The notes beneath the pieces were generated by a model. That model was given only the letters and a program-made list of their open reading frames with translations. It ran no database searches and had not been told where the DNA came from. A stretch of DNA of 20,437 nt from UMGS1933 sp045593405. Its GTDB lineage: Bacteria; Bacillota; Clostridia; TANB77; CAG-508. The position numbers and the translations under genes are program-made. The stretch lies in NCBI GenBank assembly GCA_045593405.1, contig JAZNWN010000018.1, forward strand, positions 1 to 20,437, written 5' to 3'. Positions 7,980 to 14,674 of the stretch are shown piece after piece; the first letter of the stretch is position 1; the number at the start of each line of letters is the position of its first letter.

Positions 7980-8615
7980 TTAGTTAATTTGTTCTTTTTC
8001 TAGTTTATTTATTTCTATCTCATTATATAATATGTAAACCATAGTGTTTTGTGAATTATCTTCTATTTCCATTTTTGTTGGTAATTTAGTATTTTTACTT
8101 ATATAAAGCCTCTTTATAGCTCTATATTTATTATTATTCCTTACTGCTACTTCTAAAATTACTTCTTCATCATTTTCATAATTATTGCATTCATTACTTT
8201 TATAATCTTCTATAAAAGCCATTAAACTTAATTCATTGCTTCCTATATAGTTATAATTTTCATACATTTTACTTAAATCTAATTTGGTATTTTTTATTTT
8301 TAGATTACTTCCATCAAATTCAAAAACTACTCCGTCCATACTTTCTGGTGATGTTATTTCTTGTTTATATAAATTGTTTTCTTTATAGTACTTTTGTGTT
8401 GCTTCATATGTATTTGTGTTTTTATTACTGGTTATGGTTATTTGTACATTTGCTTTGTAAGATTCAATATTTAAAATATTTTCTTTTATCTTATCAGCTG
8501 ATTGATTAATTATATTATTTCCTAATTTTAGGTTCTTATAATTGTTTTTTATAAAAAATATTAAAATTATTATTAAAATAAAAATTAAACAAAATTTTAT
8601 TATTTTTTTATTCAT
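7980..8615 (-). CDS. GerS-like/LolA-fold sporulation-associated membrane-anchored protein
   Basis: A 211-residue protein with an N-terminal hydrophobic segment (about residues 5-21, KFCLIFILIIILIFF) and no lipobox cysteine, so it is probably anchored by an uncleaved signal. The rest looks like a LolA-type beta fold: ESYKANVQITITSNKNTNTYE, QKYYKENNLYKQEI, VVFEFDGSNLKIKN and IKRLYISKNTKLPTKMEI, the pattern of germination lipoprotein GerS and relatives. The mazF neighbour fits a gerS locus. The start at 8615 follows GAAGGA by nine bases; a longer in-frame version to 8699 is repeat-element sequence. Family assignment is from pattern recognition only; an outer-membrane-like lipoprotein-sorting domain with another role is possible. 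Confidence 0.6.
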   Translation of the reverse strand: MNKKIIKFCLIFILIIILIFFIKNNYKNLKLGNNIINQSADKIKENILNIESYKANVQITITSNKNTNTYEATQKYYKENNLYKQEITSPESMDGVVFEFDGSNLKIKNTKLDLSKMYENYNYIGSNELSLMAFIEDYKSNECNNYENDEEVILEVAVRNNNKYRAIKRLYISKNTKLPTKMEIEDNSQNTMVYILYNEIEINKLEKEQIN

Positions 8616-8635
8616 AAAAATCATTCCTTCTTTAT

Positions 8636-8794
8636 TAGCCAAAACATCCGCCAAATCTCGTCGGGGTTTATATATTTTAATTCGCTCATTTCTTCCCACC
8701 GGCGCTGTAAAAAGGCTTACGCCTTTTTACAGCCCACGGCGGTCCCCCCGAGGAAATTCGCTTTAAAAATATATAAAGCCCCTGCGTTTGGCTA
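8636..8794. repeat. 159-bp MITE-like nested palindromic element
   Basis: The ends are TAGCCAAA and TTTGGCTA. Further in, GGGGTTTATATATTTT faces AAAATATATAAAGCCCC, then GCGAATT-like blocks face each other. The centre is a perfect 13-bp hairpin GCTGTAAAAAGGC/GCCTTTTTACAGC with loop TTAC (8704-8733). It lies between dusB and the GerS-like gene and ends about five bases before the latter's ribosome binding site, so that gene's promoter must lie within or beyond it. Confidence 0.75.
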
Positions 8795-8828
8795 CTCTAT
8801 TCCCTATAACGTAAACATAAGGTTGATT

Positions 8829-8872
8829 CAAAAAAACTTGAAAATAACAAATCTCTTTGTCATTTTCAAGTT
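8829..8872 (-). terminator. Intrinsic terminator after dusB
   Basis: AACTTGAAAATGACAAA, loop GAGA, TTTGTTATTTTCAAGTT followed by T residues on the minus strand, a few bases past the dusB stop codon. Confidence 0.85.
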
Positions 8873-8876
8873 TATT

Positions 8877-9852
8877 CTATAGATGTAAAAAATATTCTTT
8901 TAGTCTTGTTTCAACTTCTTGTTTTGTTTCTAATCTATTTATTTCTTCTCTAACTTTACTTGAGTCCTTTAGGTTTTTTAGATACCAGCATATATGTTTT
9001 CTCATTTCTCTTACCCCAACATATTCTCCTTTTTCTAGAACAGCTAATTCTAAATGTTCTAAAATTATATTTAATTTTTCATTTGGTGTAATTGGGTCTA
9101 TTATTTTTCCTTCTAGTCCTTTTATTATTCCTTTTAAATTCCATGGTGCTCCGCAATGCGCCTCTTCCTATCATTATTCCATCAACACCGGTATATTCAA
9201 ACATCTTTTTTGCATCTTCTAATGATTTTATGTCTCCATTTCCAATTACTGGTATATTTACAGCTTCTTTTACTCTTTTTATAATGTCCAAATCTACTTG
9301 TCCTGAATAATACTGAGCTCTTGTCCTTCCATGTACCGTTATTGCTTTAGCTCCTGCTTTTTCTATTATCTTTGCAGCTTCCACTGCTACAATGCTTTCA
9401 CTATCCCAACCTTTTCTAATCTTTACTGTTACTGGTATATCAACGCTTTTTACAACTGCTTCAACAATTTGTCCTACTAATTCTAAATTTAATAAAAGCT
9501 TACTTCCATCTCCATTTTTTACTACTTTTGGAGCTGGACATCCCATATTTATATCTATTATATCAGCATATTTAGCAACCTTTTTTGCAGTATCTGCCAT
9601 AACTTCTGGTTCACTTCCAAAAATTTGTATTGCAATTGGTCTTTTTTCTCCTTCAGTTCTAATTATTTTGTCTGTTTTTTCATCTCCATAAAATATTGCC
9701 TTACTACTAGCCATTTCAGTATAAACCATTCCTGGTTTACCATATTTCTTGCAAATTTTTCTAAATGCTCCATCTGTTATTCCTGCCATTGGTGCTAATA
9801 ATACATTATTTTCTATTTTGACATTTCCTATGTTTAATTCTTTTATATACAT
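8877..9852 (-). CDS. dusB: tRNA-dihydrouridine synthase (DusB type), with one +1 frameshift
   Basis: FMN-dependent reductase that makes dihydrouridine in tRNA. Seen: MAGITDGAFRKIC (FMN site), EMASSKAIFYGD, DINMGCPAPKVVKNGDGSKL with the catalytic Cys, VTVKIRKGWD, ITVHGRTRAQYYSG, PVIGNGDI and DGIMIGRGAL. At codon 234 the zero frame reads TTG CGG AGC. Skipping the C at 9153 continues as L-GAPWNLKGIIKGLEG and then the helical C-terminal domain (EYVGVREMRKHICWYL) to TAG at 8877. The recoded product is 324 residues, a normal length; unshifted, the protein loses the C-terminal tRNA-binding domain and ends in 24 unrelated residues. AAGGAGA overlaps the rodA stop, and only nine bases separate the genes, so dusB is cotranscribed with rodA. 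Confidence 0.92.
9150..9153 (-). other. Candidate +1 frameshift site CGG-A in dusB
   Basis: Codons GGC GCA TTG CGG AGC. Dropping the C gives TTG GGA GCA CCA TGG (LGAPW), matching the conserved GxPW-type segment of Dus proteins. An AGGAAGAGG stretch lies several bases upstream, but it also encodes the conserved GRG. Confidence 0.7.
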
Positions 9853-9861
9853 TCTATCTCC

Positions 9862-10970
9862 TTATCCGTTAAACATTGATATTTGCCTGTGTGAGCTTAC
9901 ATTTAAAATTAATCCAATTATCATTAAATTAGTTAGCATTGAGCTTCCTCCATAACTTATAAATGGCAGTGGAACTCCTGTAATTGGAAGCAAACCTATT
10001 GTCATACCAATATTTTCTAATATGTGGAAAAATAATATTCCGTGTAAATCCCATTACTAAATATGATCCTAAAGAATCTTGCGCTGTTTTTGCTACTTGT
10101 ATACATTTTGAAATTAACATTACATATATTATTACAATAATACTACAAGTAATAAAACCAAACTCTTCACCAATTACAGAGTAAATAAAATCTGTAGTTT
10201 TAGGATATAAATAACCTAAATGTGTTTGTGTTCCTTTCATAAATCCTAAACCTAAAAGACCACCAGCCCCAATTGCTATTTTTGATTGAATTATATTATA
10301 TCCATCACCTCTAGGATCTTTATTTGGGTCTAAATATACATCTATTCTAGCTTTTGCATGTTCTGGTAAAACAAACATATATAATAATGGAACTAATACT
10401 ACAATTAATGTAATTGATACTATAATATATCTTTTATCTATTCCTGCTACGAATAAAATAAATACTAATGCAAAAATGTATGCTGTTGCTGTGCCATAAT
10501 CAGGTTGCATTACTATTAATAATACTGGAAGTAATACTATTCCTATTATTTTTAGTAAATTTAATGGTTTATTTATTTTTCTTTCTTGGTCATATCCGCA
10601 ATTTACTTATTGTACTTGCTAAAAATAACATTACTGCAATTTTTGCAAATTCTGCAGGTTGCATAGAAAACGAACCAATATTAAACCAACTACTTGCTCC
10701 ATTTACTTTACTTGTAAATAGTACAAGCAATAATAAAATAATTGATATAATATAGAAAAACAAAGAAAATCTTGCAATTATTTTATAATCTATAAACATC
10801 ATTAAAAATAATAATGGTACGCCAATTGCTATCCACATAATTTGTTTTTTGAATTCTGCATTTTCGTTTGATGTAGACGCGCTATAAAGTACAATTAATC
10901 CCATTATTAAGAGTAAAGTTACATATATTAGTATTTTCCATTCTGTGTTTTTTAACTTTTTCTTGTTCAT
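9862..10970 (-). CDS. rodA: RodA/FtsW-family peptidoglycan glycosyltransferase, with two +1 frameshifts
   Basis: A SEDS-family polytopic membrane enzyme that polymerises lipid II, placed in the clostridial minD-minE-rodA order. The start MNKKKLKNTEWKIL follows AAAGGGA; a longer upstream ORF is repeat sequence. Hydrophobic segments alternate along the chain. Seen: WFNIGSFSMQPAEFAKIAVML, MQPDYGTATAY (catalytic Asp region), GLLGLGFMKGTQTHLGYLYP, DFIYSVIGEEFGF, and after the second shift NIGMTIGLLPITGVPLPFISY plus GGSSML. Codon 125 is CGG-A (C at 10598); skipping C gives SKL-GYDQERKINKPLN. A second CGG-A (C at 10042) is skipped to give GFT-GILFFHILE. The recoded protein is 368 residues, the family norm. 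The unshifted frame stops two codons after the first CGG. Confidence 0.92.
10039..10042 (-). other. Candidate +1 frameshift site CGG-A, second in rodA
   Basis: Codons GGA TTT ACA CGG AAT. Dropping the C at 10042 gives ACA GGA ATA TTA TTT, leading into the conserved HILENIGMTIG segment of RodA. Both reading frames were followed to their stops. Confidence 0.7.
10595..10598 (-). other. Candidate +1 frameshift site CGG-A, first in rodA
   Basis: Codons AGT AAA TTG CGG ATA TGA. Dropping the C at 10598 gives TTG GGA TAT GAC CAA, and the frame then stays open for 185 codons up to the second site. The zero-frame stop follows one codon after CGG. Confidence 0.7.
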
Positions 10971-11004
10971 AAAATCCCTTTCGTTTCTTAGAAGTGCAAA
11001 GTGG

Positions 11005-11072
11005 GATGTAAGAGAAGTGCGCTTGTAATAAACTTCTTCGAAGTCTATCACAAATCGCCCACCTCTCACATC
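11005..11072. repeat. 68-bp imperfect palindrome upstream of rodA
   Basis: The left arm begins GATGTAAGAGAAGTGCG and ends AAACTTC; the right arm is its imperfect reverse complement, GAAGTCTATCACAAATC to CACATC, with a 3-base loop. About 32 bases pair per arm. It lies between minE and rodA and creates a spurious N-terminal extension of the rodA reading frame. Confidence 0.7.
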
Positions 11073-11111
11073 ATAAGAATAAATATCTTTTTTCTAATTT
11101 TCATATATTAT

Positions 11112-11135
11112 AAAAGCGGATTATTCTCCGCTTTT
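11112..11135 (-). terminator. Hairpin overlapping the minE stop codon
   Basis: AAAAGCGGA, loop GAATAA (containing the stop codon), TCCGCTTTT. Nine base pairs; the T run is short on the minus strand, so termination may be partial, which would allow rodA to be read from the min operon. Confidence 0.5.
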
Positions 11136-11690
11136 ATTTTCATTATTTTTTTTATTTGTCTCTTCTTCTTTTTCTTTCTCTTCGCTTTTTTCTTTTTGTT
11201 CTGTATCATCTTGTTGTTCTTTTTTATTTTCTTCTTCAGGTTTTTCTACTTCATTTTTTGTTTCTTCTTTTTCAGTTTTTTCTGCTTCTTCCTTAATTTC
11301 TATTTTATTTTCTTGCTTTATCTCTTTTTTGTCTTCTACTTCTTTTTTGCTAACATCTTCTTTTGGTTTTGCTTCAACTTCTTTTTTCATTTCGTTTTTT
11401 ATATTCATTATCGGAATATTAGCATAAAGTGATGGAGCTCCAGTTGTTCCATCTTCTTTTACTTCGTTTGTAAGTCTAACATCAATTTCTTTTTCATCTA
11501 CTTCTATATATTTTTTAATAACTTCAATTATTTCTTGCTTCATCATTTCTAGGAAATCAGCAGATACATTTGCTCTATCCTGCATCAATACAAGATGTAA
11601 TCTTTCTTTTGCTGTTTGTTTACTTTTTGTTTCTTTATTTTTTTCAGATTTACCTAATTTTTTAAAAAAATTCATTATGTTTTCGAACAT
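11121..11690 (-). CDS. minE: Cell division topological factor MinE with a long charged C-terminal tail
   Basis: MinE drives MinD off the membrane and sets the oscillation that places the division site. Residues 1-99 are a normal MinE: N-terminal membrane helix MFENIMNFFKKLG, the MinD-contact helix TAKERLHLVLMQDRA and the dimer domain (FLEMMKQEIIEVIKKY, EIDVRLTN). Residues 100-189 form a low-complexity tail almost wholly of Lys, Glu, Asn, Gln and Thr, probably disordered; family members usually end near residue 90. The start at 11690 follows GGGGGAGG by eight bases; an upstream in-frame start was rejected for lying on that site. It is about 50 bases downstream of minD. Confidence 0.92.
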   Translation of the reverse strand: MFENIMNFFKKLGKSEKNKETKSKQTAKERLHLVLMQDRANVSADFLEMMKQEIIEVIKKYIEVDEKEIDVRLTNEVKEDGTTGAPSLYANIPIMNIKNEMKKEVEAKPKEDVSKKEVEDKKEIKQENKIEIKEEAEKTEKEETKNEVEKPEEENKKEQQDDTEQKEKSEEKEKEEETNKKNNENKSGE

Positions 11691-11741
11691 ATGTATTGCC
11701 TCCCCCATATTTATAGCTATTAGTATAGTTATTTATAAATT

Positions 11742-12536
11742 CTATTTTTTTCTAAAAAGATTTTTTAGTTTTGCAAAAAAACCTCTCTCTTTTCCTGGTA
11801 TAGTTACATCTATATTTTCACCTAATATTCTTTTTGCTGTTTCTAAGTATGCTTTTCCAGATGGTGCTTTTTTATTTTTTATAACTGGTTCACCTTTATT
11901 TGTTTGTGTTATTATATACTCGTCATCTGGAACTACACCTATTAAATCTATAGATAATAAATCAACTATATCATCTACATCCATCATTTCACCTTTTTTA
12001 ACCATTCCAGGTCTTAGTCTATTTACTATTAATTCTGGATTTTTTATTTCTGTTGCTTCAAGTAAGCCTATTATTCTATCTGCATCTCTTATTGCAGAAA
12101 TTTCGGCCGTTGTTACAACTATTGCTCTATCTGCACCACACACTGCATTTTTAAACCCTTGTTCTATTCCTGCTGGACAGTCTATTAAAACAAAATCAAA
12201 TTCCTCTTTTAATTTTTGTGTTAATTCCTTCATTTGTTCTTCATTTATTGCTGTTTTATCTCTTGTTTGAGCTGCTGGTAATAAAAACAATTCCTCAAAA
12301 CGTTTATCTTTTATTAAGGCTTGTCTTAATTTACATTTTCCTTCTATAACATCAACTAAATCATAAACTATTCTATTCTCAAGTCCCATAACAACATCTA
12401 AGTTTCTTAATCCAATGTCTGTATCTACTAATACAACTTTTTTTCCTTCCATAGCTAGACTAGAACCTAAATTCGCTGTTGTTGTTGTTTTTCCTACTCC
12501 ACCTTTTCCTGATGTTATAACTATTACTTCTCCCAT
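11742..12536 (-). CDS. minD: Septum-site determining ATPase MinD
   Basis: Membrane-cycling P-loop ATPase that, with MinE and normally MinC, keeps FtsZ rings away from the poles; 264 residues, the family length. Seen: deviant Walker A GKGGVGKTT (residues 10-18) with its signature second lysine, switch I region DTDIGLRNLDVVMGLENR, Walker B VLIDCPAGIEQGF, NRLRPGM, and a C-terminal amphipathic membrane-targeting helix FFAKLKNLFRKK. AGGAGGA lies seven bases before the ATG. minE follows on the same strand. minC is not adjacent: the upstream neighbour is the YgjP-like gene behind a terminator. Confidence 0.97.
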   Translation of the reverse strand: MGEVIVITSGKGGVGKTTTTANLGSSLAMEGKKVVLVDTDIGLRNLDVVMGLENRIVYDLVDVIEGKCKLRQALIKDKRFEELFLLPAAQTRDKTAINEEQMKELTQKLKEEFDFVLIDCPAGIEQGFKNAVCGADRAIVVTTAEISAIRDADRIIGLLEATEIKNPELIVNRLRPGMVKKGEMMDVDDIVDLLSIDLIGVVPDDEYIITQTNKGEPVIKNKKAPSGKAYLETAKRILGENIDVTIPGKERGFFAKLKNLFRKK

Positions 12537-12582
12537 AAATTTATCCTCCTAACAAGACTTAAAGTATGCATTTTTTATGTAT

Positions 12583-12640
12583 AAAAAAATAGTTGTTTTC
12601 AAAATATCTTTTTTTATTTTGATATTTCTAAACACAACTA
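12583..12640 (-). terminator. Probable terminator between the YgjP-like gene and minD
   Basis: On the minus strand TAGTTGT...AAATATC pairs with GATATTT...ACAACTA around an A-rich loop and is followed by seven T. It falls in the 163-base gap before minD. Confidence 0.65.
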
Positions 12641-12699
12641 TTTTATAATTTTTTTTCGAAAAAGTCAATTAATTTCACATAATTCTTGAAAGTTCTATG

Positions 12700-13404
12700 T
12701 TAATATTTTACATTTTTTAATTTATCTTCATATTGTTTATAATTTGGTATATATTTTTTTACTAACTCTTTGAATCCTTGGCAATGTGTTTTATATTTTA
12801 AATGACAGAACTCATGAAACAATATAAATTCTATTTCTTCTTTTGAATATTTTACTATTTCTGGATTTATTATTATTGTGTCATTCTCAAAATTAAATTT
12901 TGCCATTGTGTTTGCTTGCATTTTTTCTATTTTATAGTCTTCTGGTGCTATTTTAAGTAGTTGTCTTATTTTCTCCATCATTCCTTCTATTTCTTCTGTT
13001 GCTATTTTTTCATATAATTTTTGTATTAATTGTTCTAATATCTCATCTCTATCTGTTGTTTTTTTATATTTATTTGGCAAGCATATTGTAAGGTTTCTTC
13101 CCTCTAAAGTTAATGTTGGTTTTTTTAAATTCCTATAATTTATTATTACTTTACAATCTTGTCCCAATATTCTTACTATTTCATTTCTTATATATAATTT
13201 TTGTTTTTCTTGTTCATATTCTTTTATTTTATTTAAAATTATACTTTTCTTTTCATCTATAATTTTTCTTATTTTGCTATCTGTAAAAAACCATGGGGCA
13301 TTAATTACTACTGCACCATTTTGTATGTTTATTGATATATTATCATTAAAATATCTATTTACTGAATATACTATTACTTCTTTTTTATTATTAAACTTTT
13401 CCAT
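12700..13404 (-). CDS. YgjP-like (DUF45, M48-related) putative metal-dependent hydrolase
   Basis: A 234-residue cytoplasmic protein of the COG1451 type. Near residue 196 it has the zinc-binding HEFCHLKYKTHCQGF, an HExxH motif plus a downstream histidine, which is the family's defining site. The N-terminal half is rich in beta-type segments (VIVYSVNRYFNDNISINI, ARxLGxxxxV-like ILGQDCKVIINY). The WGSC motif often present before HExxH is replaced by MAKFNFENDTIIIN. Substrate and role are unknown for the family. The start at 13404 is chosen because the recognisable domain begins there; upstream in-frame codons cross a hairpin and fall beyond the promoter's start site. The ribosome binding site is unusual (GGGGGC rather than GGAGG). 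Confidence 0.8.
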   Translation of the reverse strand: MEKFNNKKEVIVYSVNRYFNDNISINIQNGAVVINAPWFFTDSKIRKIIDEKKSIILNKIKEYEQEKQKLYIRNEIVRILGQDCKVIINYRNLKKPTLTLEGRNLTICLPNKYKKTTDRDEILEQLIQKLYEKIATEEIEGMMEKIRQLLKIAPEDYKIEKMQANTMAKFNFENDTIIINPEIVKYSKEEIEFILFHEFCHLKYKTHCQGFKELVKKYIPNYKQYEDKLKNVKY

Positions 13405-13423
13405 ATTTTTGCCCCCATTTTCT

Positions 13424-13452
13424 GGCAGGCTTTTGTTTCCTGCCGTTTTTTT
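13424..13452 (+). terminator. Plus-strand terminator-like hairpin in the divergent intergenic region
   Basis: GGCAGG, loop CTTTTGTTT, CCTGCC, then G and seven T on the plus strand. It lies in the 5' leader of the YgjP-like gene, pointing towards the lysozyme gene, with no plus-strand gene upstream. On the minus strand the same hairpin would be part of the leader RNA. Confidence 0.5.
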
Positions 13453-13474
13453 CTTAGAACTTTTGTTCGTGTTT

Positions 13475-13503
13475 ATTTTACATCTATATTTTATATTTGT
13501 CAA
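13475..13503 (-). promoter_or_regulatory. Strong sigma-A promoter for the YgjP-like gene
   Basis: TTGACA, 17-base spacer, TAAAAT on the minus strand; the -35 box is a perfect consensus. Confidence 0.75.
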
Positions 13504-13581
13504 TAGTTTTTCGAAAAAATGTTCGGTTTTTATTTTCACATATTCTTCTTCGTTTTACATATATTTTATGAGGAGGTTTTT

Positions 13582-14625
13582 ATGGTTAAAAAATTATTTT
13601 GTTTTTTACTGGTTTTTGTTCTTTTTCCTACTTTTTGCTTTGCTTTTCCGGCTTCTAGTTCTACTATTTATGATGGAATTGACGTTAGTGAATGGCAAGG
13701 TTCAATTGATTTTTCTTCAGTTAAAAACTCTGGAATTGATGTTGTTTACATACGTTCTAGTGAGGGAAGTAATTACATTGACCCATACTTTAGAGATAAT
13801 TATGAAAACGCAAAAGATAATGATTTAAAAGTTGGTTTTTATCACTATTTAACTGCAAGATCTACAAGTGAAGCTCGCACACAAGCAAAATTCTTCGTTT
13901 CTGTTATAAAGGGAACTTCTCCAGATTGCAGACTTGCAATGGATTTTGAAAGTTTTGGAAACTTAAATATAACTGAAATCAATGAGATTTCTGAGGAGTT
14001 TTTAACTGAAGTAGAAAGATTATCCGGAAAAGATGTTGTTATTTACAGTGATGCTTTTAATGCTGGAAATACTTTTAGCAGAGAACTTGCAACTAAATAT
14101 CCAGTTTGGGTTGCAGACTATTTTGTTTCTGAACCATCAAATGGAAATTGGGATACTTGGGTAGGATTTCAATATACGGATAGAGGAAGAATTTCTGGTA
14201 TTTCTGGAAATGTAGATAGAGATTATTTTACTGACGGAATTTTATTAGACGATACTTCTGCAATTTCTACAGAAACTACTCCTGATGTTTTTCAAAATAC
14301 TAATTGTATTACAGTGACACGCGGAGAGACTTTAAGTCAGATAGCTATTAGGTATAATACTTCTTACCAATATTTAGCAAAAGTTAATAATATTCCAAAT
14401 CCAAATTTAATTTTTGTTGGGCAAAAAATATGTGTCCCTTTTTTAGAAAGCAACAATATAAATGAAACAAGTCATAAATTATATATTGTTCAAAGAGGTA
14501 ATACTTTAACTTATATTTCTCGTTTATTTGGAGTTTCAATTGAATCTATTGTAGAATTAAATGATATTCAAAATCCTAATTTGATTTTTACTGGTGAAGT
14601 TTTAAAAATTACAACGATAAATTAA
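13582..14625 (+). CDS. Secreted GH25 lysozyme with two LysM domains
   Basis: A 347-residue secreted muramidase. The signal peptide (residues 1-24, MVKKLFCFLLVFVLFPTFCFA) is followed by a glycoside hydrolase family 25 domain (about 30-220): GIDVSEWQG, VYIRSSEG, KVGFYHYLTA, AMDFESFGN with the catalytic Asp-Glu pair, VIYSDAFNAG and GFQYTDRGRISG. Two LysM peptidoglycan-binding repeats follow (about 241-287 and 298-347): TVTRGETLSQIAIRYN and YIVQRGNTLTYISRLF, each ending in NPNLIF.G. The ATG at 13582 has a perfect AGGAGG five bases upstream. It is the only plus-strand gene and is divergent from the YgjP-like gene. Likely roles are cell-wall turnover or attack on neighbours. One CGC arginine codon directly before GGA is read in frame. 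Confidence 0.95.
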   Translation: MVKKLFCFLLVFVLFPTFCFAFPASSSTIYDGIDVSEWQGSIDFSSVKNSGIDVVYIRSSEGSNYIDPYFRDNYENAKDNDLKVGFYHYLTARSTSEARTQAKFFVSVIKGTSPDCRLAMDFESFGNLNITEINEISEEFLTEVERLSGKDVVIYSDAFNAGNTFSRELATKYPVWVADYFVSEPSNGNWDTWVGFQYTDRGRISGISGNVDRDYFTDGILLDDTSAISTETTPDVFQNTNCITVTRGETLSQIAIRYNTSYQYLAKVNNIPNPNLIFVGQKICVPFLESNNINETSHKLYIVQRGNTLTYISRLFGVSIESIVELNDIQNPNLIFTGEVLKITTIN

Positions 14626-14640
14626 TTTATAAAAAAATAA

Positions 14641-14664
14641 CGGGCGATTAAAATCGCCCCTACA
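14641..14664. repeat. 24-bp palindromic repeat, copy 2
   Basis: Identical over 24 bases to 6435-6458. It lies between the convergent lysozyme and U32 genes, where its 7-8 bp stem could act as a two-way terminator, though no T run follows. Confidence 0.8.
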
Positions 14665-14674
14665 ATATTATAAT

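Noticed and set aside
8616..8699. Longer N-terminus for the GerS-like protein
   Set aside because: It lies in a palindromic element and would put a basic leader before the membrane segment; the ribosome binding site fits the start at 8615.
1352..10598. CGG simply reassigned to another amino acid
   Set aside because: Changing the meaning of CGG does not repair these genes: the zero frame after each CGG is unrelated to the protein family and soon stops. A change of frame is required.
1352..10598. Genes broken by random sequencing indels or pseudogene decay
   Set aside because: Not fully excluded, but the four lesions are all a non-homopolymer C before a Gly GGA codon and the genes are otherwise intact; random errors would vary in base and context. 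Raw reads would settle it.
10595..10598. A release-factor-2 type programmed frameshift (CTT TGA C)
   Set aside because: There is no slippery CTT and no stop codon at the shift point in any of the four sites; the shared feature is CGG-A.
10971..11069. Longer N-terminus for rodA
   Set aside because: It crosses the 11005-11072 palindrome; AAAGGGA before the ATG at 10970 and the RodA N-terminal pattern support the shorter start.
11001..11432. Phenylalanine-rich plus-strand ORF
   Set aside because: It is the antisense shadow of the K/E-rich MinE tail and has no family features.
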